Below are positions 44,378 to 52,601 of a stretch of DNA of 64,000 nucleotides, piece by piece. Every line of letters begins with the position of its first letter. Position 1 is the first letter of the stretch. The position numbers were made by a program, and so were the translations under genes. The DNA comes from Bacillus sp. FJAT-25509 (GTDB lineage: Bacteria > Bacillota > Bacilli > Bacillales > Bacillaceae_G). The DNA is taken from assembly GCF_001420605.1 (NCBI RefSeq), contig NZ_LJIZ01000023.1, positions 1 to 64,000 on the forward strand, written 5' to 3'. The notes below the pieces were generated by a model that saw only the letters and a list, made by a program, of their open reading frames with translations, was not told where the DNA came from and did not search any database.

Positions 44378-45210
44378 CCATCAATATCCTCCACATCAGG
44401 ACCATTCCACAAATTTTTACCGTAAAAGATTTCATCCATCTCATACTTCACTTTTTCTTCTATTGCTGAAATTTCATCCGCATCTAATTTTTCTTTTGTG
44501 TAGCCAAAAAGATAATTATCTAAGTTAAATTGTTTCAACTTACATTTCGTATGAAAAATATTTTCTTGGAACACATTCACATCAATCATTTGATACATAT
44601 CCTTTATTTTTTGAGGAATGTAATTTTGGATTGAGTTTATATCATGATCAATAAATAATTTATAACCACTAACATCACGAGTAAATCCTCGAACACGATA
44701 ATCAATTGTCATAATATCGGCATCAAATTGGTGAATCAAATAGTTTAAGGCTTTTAAGGGAGAAATTTCTCCACAAGTAGATACATCAATATCTGCTCTG
44801 AACGTACTAATTCCATCATCCGGATGATATTCTGGGTAGGTATGAACAGTAATATGACTTTTATCTAAAGCTGCTACTACTAGCTCCGGTAATGGACCAG
44901 GCGATTCGGAAAAAGTTTCAGATGATGGGTTATCGACAGGACCTTCAGAAACGAGAATCGTAACACTTGCACCTTGAGGATCATAATCTTGCTTTGCAAC
45001 ATTTAAAATGTGAGCTCCAATTATATGCGTAACTTCAGTCAAAATTTTTGTTAAACGGTCAGCGTTATATTGTTCATCGATGTACTGAATATATGCTTCA
45101 CGTTCTGCTTTCGTTTTTGTAAAGCAAATATCATACATATTAAAACTTAGTGATTTCGTTAAGTTATTAAAACCATAAAGTTGAAAATTATTTGACGATG
45201 AAATATTCAT
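44374..45210 (-). CDS. speD: S-adenosylmethionine decarboxylase proenzyme SpeD (E. coli type)
   Basis: It supplies the aminopropyl donor for spermidine. The 278-aa proenzyme is of the long E. coli type, not the short form known in B. subtilis: [37 protein letters not shown] and [19 protein letters not shown] follow the E. coli protein closely. Self-cleavage is expected between K117 and S118 ([13 protein letters not shown]), which leaves the pyruvoyl group on the large chain. AGGAGG lies upstream of the ATG. It is the first gene of the operon and overlaps the fused gene by 4 nt (ATGA). Confidence 0.94.
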   Translation of the reverse strand: MNISSSNNFQLYGFNNLTKSLSFNMYDICFTKTKAEREAYIQYIDEQYNADRLTKILTEVTHIIGAHILNVAKQDYDPQGASVTILVSEGPVDNPSSETFSESPGPLPELVVAALDKSHITVHTYPEYHPDDGISTFRADIDVSTCGEISPLKALNYLIHQFDADIMTIDYRVRGFTRDVSGYKLFIDHDINSIQNYIPQKIKDMYQMIDVNVFQENIFHTKCKLKQFNLDNYLFGYTKEKLDADEISAIEEKVKYEMDEIFYGKNLWNGPDVEDIDG

Positions 45211-45249
45211 CTATTGTCCTCCTAATTTTACAAAGTGAAAAAGTACGTA

Positions 45250-45281
45250 CCAAAAGTAAAAGCGACTGTACAATAGTCGCT
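45250..45281 (-). terminator. Hairpin between the glycosyltransferase gene and speD
   Basis: On the minus strand AGCGACT and AGTCGCT form a 7-bp stem followed by TTTACTTTT. It could terminate the glycosyltransferase transcript or act in the speD leader. Confidence 0.7.
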
Positions 45282-45417
45282 AGTGTAACTACTCAATATA
45301 TATTGTTTGTTTTTAAATTATTCATTATTCACATAAGTTGAGGTTTGAGGAGTTGCTGACCGATAAGTTTTTTGTTGTTTTATTTAAAATATTCAGAAAA
45401 TGAAATCCAGAAAAATC

Positions 45418-46569
45418 TCAAGCTTTCTTAGATATGAGGATTGGTGATTGTGGTTTAAAGATTAGTTCGAATTCCAGTACTAATTTATTAAAGATACTAT
45501 TCCAATCTTGCGTTAATGCATAATCTCTTGCTTTTTTTGACATATGCTTCAACATCTCGTTTCCATGTAAGCAATCCTCAATTGCTTGGCAAAAAGAAGA
45601 TGTATTTTGGGGCTCACAAAGGACACCAGTTGAATAATCTCTAATTATATTTTTAACTCCACCTGCATTTGCACCAATCACTGGTGTTCCACATGCCATT
45701 GCTTCAAGTACTACATTTCCAAATGTTTCAGTATCAGAAGGAAACACCATTAAATCAGACACACCGTATATCTCAACTAAGTCCTTTTTTTGAAGATAGC
45801 CTGTATATATGATTTGATCAGTACCCGTTTTCTTGATCATTTCTTCTTTTTTTGGACCATCTCCAACGATTAACCAAGTTAAATTTTTGTTAAAACGTTG
45901 TTTAGTATAGTTTATTATTTTCGATAAAGTTTCTAAATCTTTTTCAGGTGCAATTCTTCCGACAAAACAAACCGTATATTTAGAAGTAATATTATATTTT
46001 TGTTTTATTTCACTATGATTTAAAGTTGGACGAAAGATTGAACAGTCAACACCATGGGTCCAAATAGAGAGATTGTTAAAACCTTTTGTCACTAAATGAT
46101 TGAATGTATCCTTTGAAGGAACAAATATTTTTTGAGTAGGTTTATGAAACCAATCTAAATACTTCCATAAAATATTTTCTAAAAATGTTAAGTTATAGTA
46201 CTGAAGATAATGATCAAAATTTGTGTGGTATGAAGCAACCAAAGGAATTTTCATTTTTTTAGCGATATGGAGACCACTTAATCCAATAGTAAATGGCGTT
46301 GCGATATGAATAATATCCGGATTAAATTCTTTGAGTGTCTTTTTCATTTTAGAAAGGTTTGGAAATGAAATTTTACATTCAGGATAAATTTTAAATGGAA
46401 CAGATTTTAATCTTGTCACATCTTCCGTTGAAGATAAACCGTAGTCCTCAGGAGCAAACATATGGTATGAATGGCCATGGTCTTTTAAGTAATTTGTGAA
46501 TCTATTTAAAGTTTTGGCAACACCATTCACTTGAGGAATAAAGGTGTCTGTAAAAATAGCTACTCTCAT
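45418..46569 (-). CDS. Glycosyltransferase family 4 protein
   Basis: The 383-aa GT-B enzyme has the N-terminal acceptor domain (FTDTFIPQVNGVAKTLNRF, as in mannosyl- or glucosyltransferases acting on lipids) and the C-terminal donor domain with VGRIAPEKDLETL and the E-x7-E motif in SDTETFGNVVLEAMACG. It probably acts at the inner face of the membrane on a lipid or cell-envelope acceptor. GGGGGAG lies upstream of the ATG. It follows the PAP2 gene by 12 nt, so the two form an operon, perhaps for a glycolipid; donor and acceptor are unknown. Confidence 0.88.
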   Translation of the reverse strand: MRVAIFTDTFIPQVNGVAKTLNRFTNYLKDHGHSYHMFAPEDYGLSSTEDVTRLKSVPFKIYPECKISFPNLSKMKKTLKEFNPDIIHIATPFTIGLSGLHIAKKMKIPLVASYHTNFDHYLQYYNLTFLENILWKYLDWFHKPTQKIFVPSKDTFNHLVTKGFNNLSIWTHGVDCSIFRPTLNHSEIKQKYNITSKYTVCFVGRIAPEKDLETLSKIINYTKQRFNKNLTWLIVGDGPKKEEMIKKTGTDQIIYTGYLQKKDLVEIYGVSDLMVFPSDTETFGNVVLEAMACGTPVIGANAGGVKNIIRDYSTGVLCEPQNTSSFCQAIEDCLHGNEMLKHMSKKARDYALTQDWNSIFNKLVLEFELIFKPQSPILISKKA

Positions 46570-46581
46570 AACTTCTCCCCC

Positions 46582-47115
46582 TTACAAATGATAGATAAAA
46601 AATTGTGAAATAAATGTAGTAAATATGCCAAGTAAAATTCCGAAAAATACATCTGTTGGATAATGTAAGCCAAGATAAATTCGAGAGAAAGAAACACACA
46701 AAACTAAAGGAAGTAAAATAAATGCTGAAAATGGTAAATAAATCATAATAGGAAGTGCAACAGAAATAATTGCTGTTGTATGACCAGAAGGGAAGGAATG
46801 ATCTTTTAAAGGGTCCTTTAGAACAAAAGTACCTTCTAGTTTAAGATAAGGTCTTTTACGTGGATAAAAACGTTTAAGAAAATGAACAGGAATATGGCTA
46901 AGAGCAAGGGTACAACAACATAAGATTGACGCTTCATGTAATTCACCTTTGGAATAAATTAATAAAATTAATGCTGATGCAATTGTAAAAGTAGCTCCTC
47001 CAAGATGTGTAATATTACGAAAGAAAAAATTCAAGTAACGCTTCTGGAACAATGAATTAACGCGATAAAACAGTTGACATTCATATGTGTGAATCTTTTG
47101 AAGAATAGCGCTCAT
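46582..47115 (-). CDS. PAP2-family phosphatase (membrane)
   Basis: The 177-aa membrane phosphatase has the three PAP2 motifs in order: KRFYPRKRP, PSGHTT and SRIYLGLHYPTDVFFG, with about five membrane segments. Such enzymes remove phosphate from lipid phosphates such as phosphatidic acid, phosphatidylglycerol phosphate or undecaprenyl pyrophosphate. GGAGG lies 7 nt before the ATG. It is the first gene of a pair with the glycosyltransferase. Confidence 0.9.
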   Translation of the reverse strand: MSAILQKIHTYECQLFYRVNSLFQKRYLNFFFRNITHLGGATFTIASALILLIYSKGELHEASILCCCTLALSHIPVHFLKRFYPRKRPYLKLEGTFVLKDPLKDHSFPSGHTTAIISVALPIMIYLPFSAFILLPLVLCVSFSRIYLGLHYPTDVFFGILLGIFTTFISQFFIYHL

Positions 47116-47268
47116 TTTTCATCCTCCATTATGCTGGTTGTTGTAACTTCATTATAAAAAGGGTTTATGGATTTAAATAGAAGCTTTTGTAAATGAATAA
47201 TTTAGATATGTAAATTTTTATATAACGGATCGGAGCGGGGGATGATTAGTGTATGCATTAACCGTGTA

Positions 47269-47391
47269 GTGCAAATAAATCCTTGAAGGTGCAAATAAAA
47301 AAGCTGAAACTACAAATAAAACTAGCAAATCTACAATTAAAAAAATCAAAACTGCAAATTAAACCGGTAAACTGCAATTAGGACCACAAAT
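47269..47391. repeat. Degenerate tandem array, unit 20-21 nt
   Basis: Units begin GTGCAAAT (47269), GTGCAAAT (47289), CTACAAAT (47310), CTACAATT (47331), CTGCAAAT (47352), CTGCAATT (47372) and CCACAAAT (47384). The first six are spaced 20, 21, 21, 21 and 20 nt, two helical turns, and each is followed by an A-rich tract and a variable part. It is non-coding. Confidence 0.75.
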
Positions 47392-47467
47392 AAACTGGAC
47401 CAAAACAACAGTAATTACATGAAATTATTAAAAAAAAGACCGAAATTAATAAAATTATCAGTAAAAC

Positions 47468-47503
47468 AAAAAGAGAAGGCTTAAATCCAGTCCTTCTCTT
47501 TTG
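47468..47503 (-). terminator. Terminator of the gamma carbonic anhydrase gene
   Basis: AAAAGAGAAGG and CCTTCTCTTTT form an 11-bp stem with a 12-nt loop; usable on the minus strand 27 nt after the stop. Confidence 0.9.
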
Positions 47504-47529
47504 CACTAATATGTAAATAAATCCTCAAA

Positions 47530-48057
47530 TTACTTTGATAGATTTTCTTCTTCTACTTTTTTATAGAATTGGCCTTTTTCAACATACTCTCTACGAATTC
47601 GATCCATATCAACGATGTCTTCCTCTGTTAATTCTCGAACTACTTTAGCAGGTCTACCAAACGCTAATGTGTTAGGAGGTATTACTTTTCCGCCTGGAAC
47701 TAAGCTACCTGCACCAATCATTGCACCTTCACCGATTACGGCACCGTCTAAAACGATTGAACCCATCCCAACTAATGCATTCTTTTTAACTGTACAGCTA
47801 TGTAAAATAACACTATGTCCAATTGTTACGCCATCTTCTAAAATTAGAGGGCATTTTGGACTTTGGTGTAGTACAGATAAATCTTGAACATTTACATCAT
47901 TTCCAATGATTGTATCATTAACGTCGCCGCGGATTACTGCACCAAAAAATACACTACTATTTGCTCCAATTGTGACAGAACCGGTAACAGTTGCAGTTGA
48001 AGCGATAAAAGCTGATGGTTCGATTTTGGGTTGCTTCCCTTTGTATGGTAATATCAT
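47530..48057 (-). CDS. ytoA: Gamma carbonic anhydrase family protein (YtoA)
   Basis: The 175-aa left-handed beta-helix protein is made of hexapeptide repeats, with the three zinc-site His residues H64 (VLHQSP), H81 (TIGHSV) and H86 (ILHSC). It may be a carbonic anhydrase or a related acyltransferase-fold protein; activity in Bacillus is not proven. The ATG at 48057 is the only possible start (an in-frame TAA lies 21-23 nt upstream), yet no normal ribosome site is next to it. The strong GGAGGTGA lies about 75 nt upstream with hairpins and a small ORF between. The divergent neighbour is ytpB, as in B. subtilis. Confidence 0.88.
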   Translation of the reverse strand: MILPYKGKQPKIEPSAFIASTATVTGSVTIGANSSVFFGAVIRGDVNDTIIGNDVNVQDLSVLHQSPKCPLILEDGVTIGHSVILHSCTVKKNALVGMGSIVLDGAVIGEGAMIGAGSLVPGGKVIPPNTLAFGRPAKVVRELTEEDIVDMDRIRREYVEKGQFYKKVEEENLSK

Positions 48058-48143
48058 ACTATACCGTTGCCAAGCATATTAAAAATACGATGATTGTTTA
48101 GTTGAATTTGTCTAAACAACAAGGCAACGTAGTTCACCTCCAT
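48054..48143 (-). CDS. Possible 29-codon upstream ORF overlapping the ytoA start
   Basis: On the minus strand ATG at 48143 opens a frame of 29 codons (MEVNYVALLFRQ... ending GNGIV) whose TGA overlaps the ytoA ATG as ATGA. Its own ribosome site is weak. The GGAGGTGA nearby starts inside its first codons and would better serve a TTG at 48127 (9 codons, other frame). It may be a coupling ORF or chance; expression is not shown. Confidence 0.3.
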   Translation of the reverse strand: MEVNYVALLFRQIQLNNHRIFNMLGNGIV

Positions 48144-48216
48144 AATATTTACTTCAATATGAGTATAACTTATTTAAACAATATGTAATAAATGAAAAAT
48201 AGGGAGGAGTGAAAAA

Positions 48217-49311
48217 ATGTCACTACCTAAAAATCCAATACAATTAATGCCGAAAGTTTATAAAGGTGTTTTTCCTTTAGTGCATCAGGAATTAAACTAT
48301 TGGCGAAATTTTGCAACGACAATTCCAGATCCAGAACTTAGAAAACAAGCATTAATGAGTATTGATACAAAAACATTCCATTGTGAAGGTGGTGCAATTT
48401 TAGCATTACTTTCTGAAAAGAATTTAAAACCAGTAATAGAGTTTATCGTTGCATATCAAACAATTAGTGATTACTTAGATAATTTATGCGATCGTAGTAC
48501 TTCGCTTGATCCAGTTGATTTTGAAGCATTACATGAGTCAATGATTGATGCAGTAAAATGTCAAAAATCAGATCAAATGTATTATCGCTTCCGAGAAGAA
48601 CAAGATGATGGTGGATATCTACGTGCACTAGTTTCAAAGTGTCATAGTAGTTTAAATCAATCGAAGCATTATGAGGGAATTAAAGAGTACTTAGTCCAAC
48701 TTGCTGATTATTATTGTAAGTTACAAATACATAAGCATGTAAAAAAAGAAGAGCGAGTTCCTAGATTAACAAATTGGTTTGAAAAATATCAACCAGAACT
48801 TTCTGACTTAGAATGGTATGAATTCTCTGCGTGCGCAGGTTCAACTCTTGGGATTTTTTGTTTAGTTTCTTATTCATTTAACGAAGTGATTTCTGAAAAA
48901 TTATTTGCACAAGTTTATAAGAGTTATTTCCCTTATGTACAAGGACTTCATATACTACTAGATTATGTAATTGATCAAAAGGAAGACGAAGAAGGCGGAG
49001 ATTTAAATTTCTGCAGTTATTACCCTTCTAAAGATGTCATGTTAAATAGGATTGAGTATTTTTCAACTAAGAGTAATCAAGCCTTAAAAGATTTAAAAGA
49101 CTATCGTTTTCATCGAATGATCTGTCAAGGATTGTTAGGTATTTACTTGGCCGATAAAAAAATGGCAGGGCCAGACGAGATGAAAAGGATTAGAAGAGGG
49201 ATTGTTAAGAACGGTGGCTTGACATCATTCTTTTTCTACGGAAATGCAAAGTTATATTTTAAATTAAAAGAGTTAAAGGCGAGTAATAAAAGGGTGAAGG
49301 AATCAGTTTAA
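48217..49311 (+). CDS. ytpB: Tetraprenyl-beta-curcumene synthase YtpB (DUF2600)
   Basis: It cyclises C35 heptaprenyl diphosphate to tetraprenyl-beta-curcumene, the precursor of sesquarterpenes found in Bacillus spores and membranes. The 364-aa all-helical protein has the Asp-rich motif QTISDYLDNLCDRS (D85, D88, D92) and YVIDQKEDEEGGDLNFCSYY. AGGGAGGAG lies upstream of the ATG. It is divergent from ytoA and monocistronic here; B. subtilis ytpA is not next to it. Confidence 0.92.
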   Translation: MSLPKNPIQLMPKVYKGVFPLVHQELNYWRNFATTIPDPELRKQALMSIDTKTFHCEGGAILALLSEKNLKPVIEFIVAYQTISDYLDNLCDRSTSLDPVDFEALHESMIDAVKCQKSDQMYYRFREEQDDGGYLRALVSKCHSSLNQSKHYEGIKEYLVQLADYYCKLQIHKHVKKEERVPRLTNWFEKYQPELSDLEWYEFSACAGSTLGIFCLVSYSFNEVISEKLFAQVYKSYFPYVQGLHILLDYVIDQKEDEEGGDLNFCSYYPSKDVMLNRIEYFSTKSNQALKDLKDYRFHRMICQGLLGIYLADKKMAGPDEMKRIRRGIVKNGGLTSFFFYGNAKLYFKLKELKASNKRVKESV

Positions 49312-49327
49312 AAAAGAATAAGCAGGT

Positions 49328-49372
49328 AAACACAAAAAAGGATAGTAAATAAAACTATCCTTTTTTGTGTTT
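49328..49372. terminator. Bidirectional terminator between ytpB and the antiporter gene
   Basis: AAACACAAAAAAGGATAGT and ACTATCCTTTTTTGTGTTT form a 19-bp perfect stem with a 7-nt loop. Confidence 0.93.
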
Positions 49373-50522
49373 ACACATTTGCATTTAAAACTTTACTTTT
49401 CTCTGTGAAAAATAACTTCATAAGTGGTGGAGTCACAATTGTTGTGATTAGTACCACTATAACAAGGATCGCAAACATTTCCTTACTTAAAAGATTATTT
49501 GCTAAACCAGTTGATGCCATAATTAGGGCAACTTCCCCGCGTGATACCATTGCTGAACCAATTCCGAGTGAATTTTTAGTTGGAAATCCCGCAAGTTTTG
49601 CTCCTAATGCTCCACCAATTAGTTTCGTTAAAATAGCGATAATACTTATTATAATAATAGTCGGAATCGAATGACTTAACCCCGTAAATTGAACTGATAC
49701 ACCTATTAAAGTGAAAAACACAGGTACAAATACAGAGTAAGCAATTGTTTCGACCTTTTCAAAAACCTCTTGTTTAAACTTAGTAACGGATATCGAAATA
49801 CCTGCGAAATAAGCTCCGATTATTGCAGCAATTCCTGTTTGGTCTGCAAAGGCTGAGAATAAGAAGCATACTATTAAAGCAGCAGAGATAAGTGTTTCTG
49901 AAACGTTTAGTTTTATAAACTTTTTTAAGAACCAAGGTACAATCTTCCAACCGATTAATATGGAAAATGTAAAAAATATAAACTTTTTAAATAAAAGAAT
50001 TGGTAAACTAACGGCACTGCCACTGAAACTCATAACAAATGCTAATGCTATGATGACAACAATATCATCAATTACGGCAGCACCTAAAATTGTTGCACCA
50101 TCTTTTGTTTTAAGTTTACCGATCTCTTTTAATGTAGCCACAGAAATACTTACGCTAGTCGCAGAAAGAATCAGCCCTAAAAAAATAGCTTCAAATTGGC
50201 TTAAATTTATAGAGATACCATAAAGATAACCTGCGAATAATGGGAATAGTATTCCAAGTACACCTACATAAGAAGAAGCTTTCCCAGTTCGTTTAAATTC
50301 ATTTACATCAGTTTCTAAACCTGCAATAAACATAAGTAAAATGACACCAATTTCGCTCATTTCATGTAATGTTTCTGTTTCAGTAATAATTCCAAGTACA
50401 GCTGGACCTAGTATGATCCCTATTAATAGCTTTCCTAAAACTGCAGGTTGACCAAGCTTAGTACTTAAATCCCCAAAAACTTTAGAGGCAATCAATATAA
50501 TCGCAAGTTGCACGTAAAGCAT
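49371..50522 (-). CDS. CPA2-family cation:proton antiporter
   Basis: The 383-aa membrane protein has about 12-13 hydrophobic segments and family motifs GQPAVLGKLLIGIILGP, EIGVILLMFIAGLETD and LGAAVIDDIVVII (paired acidic residues in the transport path). It should exchange K+ or Na+ for protons. There is no C-terminal regulatory domain. The frame continues upstream to 50567, but AGGAG is spaced 8 nt from the ATG at 50522, and the longer form would run into a terminator hairpin, so the shorter start is used. Confidence 0.88.
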   Translation of the reverse strand: MLYVQLAIILIASKVFGDLSTKLGQPAVLGKLLIGIILGPAVLGIITETETLHEMSEIGVILLMFIAGLETDVNEFKRTGKASSYVGVLGILFPLFAGYLYGISINLSQFEAIFLGLILSATSVSISVATLKEIGKLKTKDGATILGAAVIDDIVVIIALAFVMSFSGSAVSLPILLFKKFIFFTFSILIGWKIVPWFLKKFIKLNVSETLISAALIVCFLFSAFADQTGIAAIIGAYFAGISISVTKFKQEVFEKVETIAYSVFVPVFFTLIGVSVQFTGLSHSIPTIIIISIIAILTKLIGGALGAKLAGFPTKNSLGIGSAMVSRGEVALIMASTGLANNLLSKEMFAILVIVVLITTIVTPPLMKLFFTEKSKVLNANV

Positions 50523-50547
50523 AAATACATCTCCTGTCTGAACGCAT

Positions 50548-50612
50548 AAAAAAAGAACCTGCCACAATAAGGTAAGTAAAATAGTACATACTTATCCCTA
50601 TCGTGACAGGCT
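50548..50612 (-). terminator. Long hairpin with T run upstream of the antiporter gene
   Basis: On the minus strand AGCCTGTCACGATAGGG-TAAGT pairs with ACTTA-CCTTATTGTGGCAGG and is followed by TTCTTTTTTT. It lies 26 nt before the antiporter start and about 100 nt after the preceding gene's stop, so it is either that gene's terminator or an attenuator in the antiporter leader. Confidence 0.75.
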
Positions 50613-50708
50613 CCTCCGAACAATGCATTAAATTTAATCTAAGTATAAACTAAAATTGAATTAGAAAACAAGCTTAAGTAATAGATTGCTAACAATTAAA
50701 ATAGAAAC

Positions 50709-51071
50709 TTAGTTTAATAGAATTAATAAAATAAGTGAAATAAAATAAGCAAAATGAAGGAGTATAAACGAAATGGCACTTTTAATTTTTCGAAAAAATA
50801 ACATATGTTTTAGGACGAAAGAGTGTACATAAATTAAAATCATACTCCCGAAAAAACCATAGAAATACCCATAAATTACCCAAAGGGTCATCTGATTTAC
50901 TTGTGAAGATTCAGTACGAAATCCTCTGTATAATGAAACAAGATAAAAAACTGACCAGTAATTGATGAACGCAATTAATCCAATCAATAATAATATCCAA
51001 TTCGAATTCCGTAAAACGAATTGAAAAACATTACGAAATATTTTATTCATATTGTTTAGATTTGTAGTCAA
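50709..51071 (-). CDS. Hypothetical membrane protein, about three membrane segments
   Basis: The function is not recognised. The 120-aa protein has hydrophobic segments at about residues 24-46, 64-83 and 95-119, and a short basic N terminus. The start is TTG at 51071 with AGGGG about 9 nt upstream; an ATG seven codons later has no ribosome site. It lies between the antiporter and the His-rich protein genes and may share the antiporter transcript. Confidence 0.6.
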   Translation of the reverse strand: MTTNLNNMNKIFRNVFQFVLRNSNWILLLIGLIAFINYWSVFYLVSLYRGFRTESSQVNQMTLWVIYGYFYGFFGSMILIYVHSFVLKHMLFFRKIKSAISFILLHFAYFISLILLILLN

Positions 51072-51341
51072 CTCTTCACGCCCCTAGAGTTGGTATAGAT
51101 CAATCAACTACGAATTGGTTTGTATGAACAAATCAATTAAGTGGTTATATCTTTACATAATATTCAATTAATTTCATGAATACGCCGTAATTAGATTTTA
51201 TTAATAATTTTTTGTAAATATTTATAGAACGATAAAGTTACTAGATAAATAAATTTTATGTTATATCTAAAAAGGATATGTTCTTAATAAAAAACTTGAT
51301 AGTTTGTTTATAACACTTCTTTAGAAAACGAGTAATTTAAA

Positions 51342-51380
51342 CAAAAAAAAGGCCCAATAAGTAAAATAACTTAAGGGGCG
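51342..51380 (-). terminator. Terminator after the His-rich protein gene
   Basis: On the minus strand GCCCCTTAAGT and ACTTATTGGGC form a stem followed by CTTTTTTTT. The stretch 51072-51341 upstream of it shows nothing else recognisable. Confidence 0.85.
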
Positions 51381-51391
51381 CTCGGGTTAAT

Positions 51392-51868
51392 TTAATTTTT
51401 AGTTGGTTCAATTTGAGTAAATATATCTCGATGAACTCTTTTCATTTCTTCAAAAAATTGCTCACGTTTTATATTATTATTATCTAAAATTTCTTTAAAT
51501 GAATTTGTTTTACCTTTTTGAGCGATGATATTTTCCAAAGGTTTATTTGAAAGTTTTGCTACAACTGCAATAAATATTAACTTCTTCATTTCCATTTTGT
51601 GTTGCTTAACAGCTTTATTTATATTAGCTTCAGGTTGATTTAAGTAATTTGAAATATACTTAACAACTTCTTTTTTGTGGTTTTCTAACATTTTATTTGC
51701 TTTGTGGTGGTGATGATGTCTATGATGCTCACCATCTTCTGTTGTTGCATCGTGATCATGATGTGGATGGACATAATAATTTGCTGCCGCGATGTTTTCG
51801 GCATTTACTGTAATTGTACTAAGAGTAAAAAGACTAACTACTGCACCTGCAAAAATAGCTTTTTTCAT
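51392..51868 (-). CDS. Secreted histidine-rich protein
   Basis: The family is not recognised. The 158-aa protein has a type I signal peptide MKKAIFAGAVVSLFTLS with likely cleavage after A23 (TVNA-ENIA). Residues 34-55 hold 11 His, including HPHHDHD and RHHHHH, with Asp and Glu between. The C-terminal 100 residues are Lys-rich and helical. A role in binding zinc, nickel or copper outside the membrane is likely but unproven. The frame is open to 51934, but GAGG is spaced 8 nt from the ATG at 51868, which begins the signal peptide. Confidence 0.75.
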   Translation of the reverse strand: MKKAIFAGAVVSLFTLSTITVNAENIAAANYYVHPHHDHDATTEDGEHHRHHHHHKANKMLENHKKEVVKYISNYLNQPEANINKAVKQHKMEMKKLIFIAVVAKLSNKPLENIIAQKGKTNSFKEILDNNNIKREQFFEEMKRVHRDIFTQIEPTKN

Positions 51869-51996
51869 TTTGATTACCTCTTTTCTTATTTTGATTTTTT
51901 TATCTTTACCAATTTCCAAAGAAAAATTTACCATTAATGAATTTTTAAGGTATTTAAAATTCTATATTGTACTTTTATAAAACTTTAGGGACAAAA

Positions 51997-52024
51997 AAAA
52001 CTGTCTTAAATTAGACAGTTTTTT
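51997..52024 (-). terminator. Terminator of ytqA-ytqB
   Basis: AAAACTGTCT and AGACAGTTTT form a stem with A and T tails; on the minus strand it directly follows the ytqB stop. Confidence 0.88.
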
Positions 52025-52025
52025 C

Positions 52026-52601
52026 TTAAGCCCTTTTTTCAATTGCTAATATAAAAGGCGGATTATTTGCTTGGTTAATAAATCGATAAGTTAATACATG
52101 TGCCAAGTCTTGAGGGATGTTTTGAGCAAAGTTCATTAATGCATCTTTTTCAATTTCTCCGCCTTCATGACCATGATAAATCACAACTACGATTATCCCT
52201 TCAGGAGCCATCATTTCGAGTATTTGTTCTATTGCAGAAATGGTTGATTCGGGTACTGTTACAACTGACTTATCACTACCAGGTAAATAACCAAGATTAA
52301 AAATTGCACCTTTTAATTTCTCATGAAATGAAGCTGGAATTACTTGTTTTACTTCTGCATGACTTCTTTGCAAAAGTGTAACTTGAGTGCTTAAATTTTC
52401 ATTATTTATTTTTTCAGACGTCTTTTGAATAGCTAATTCTTGGATATCGAATCCGTAAACATGACCAGTTTCACCAACCAATTTTGCTAAAAATACTGTA
52501 TCATGACCATTACCTATTGTGGCATCAATCGTAATATCGCCTTCTTTAACAGTTGATTGGAGGAGCTTTCTAGCGTACGGTAAAATACGATCTAGAATCA
52601 T
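52026..52601 (-). CDS. ytqB: Class I SAM-dependent methyltransferase YtqB (MnmM-type)
   Basis: The 191-aa Rossmann methyltransferase has the SAM motif ITIDATIGNGHDTVFLAKL and GHVYGFDIQ, then FNLGYLPGSDKSV. From memory, B. subtilis YtqB (MnmM) methylates nm5s2U34 of tRNA in making mnm5s2U. It overlaps ytqA by 4 nt, so the two are coupled; both fit one wobble-base modification route. Confidence 0.88.
   Translation of the reverse strand: MILDRILPYARKLLQSTVKEGDITIDATIGNGHDTVFLAKLVGETGHVYGFDIQELAIQKTSEKINNENLSTQVTLLQRSHAEVKQVIPASFHEKLKGAIFNLGYLPGSDKSVVTVPESTISAIEQILEMMAPEGIIVVVIYHGHEGGEIEKDALMNFAQNIPQDLAHVLTYRFINQANNPPFILAIEKRA

Larger units (their letters stand above)
47116..47529. other. Intergenic stretch with a phased short tandem repeat
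   Basis: No gene is seen in these 414 nt. It holds the tandem array at 47269-47391 and the terminator at 47468-47503 of the next gene on the minus strand. Confidence 0.6.

Noticed and set aside
48098-48127. Nine-codon leader peptide (TTG start, two Cys) before ytoA
   Set aside because: Its ribosome site fits (GGAGG, 9 nt), but there is no attenuator logic and the peptide is very short; kept only as an alternative reading of the ytoA leader.
50548-50709. c-di-AMP (ydaO) riboswitch before the antiporter gene
   Set aside because: None of the conserved aptamer blocks are present; only a long terminator-like hairpin is seen.
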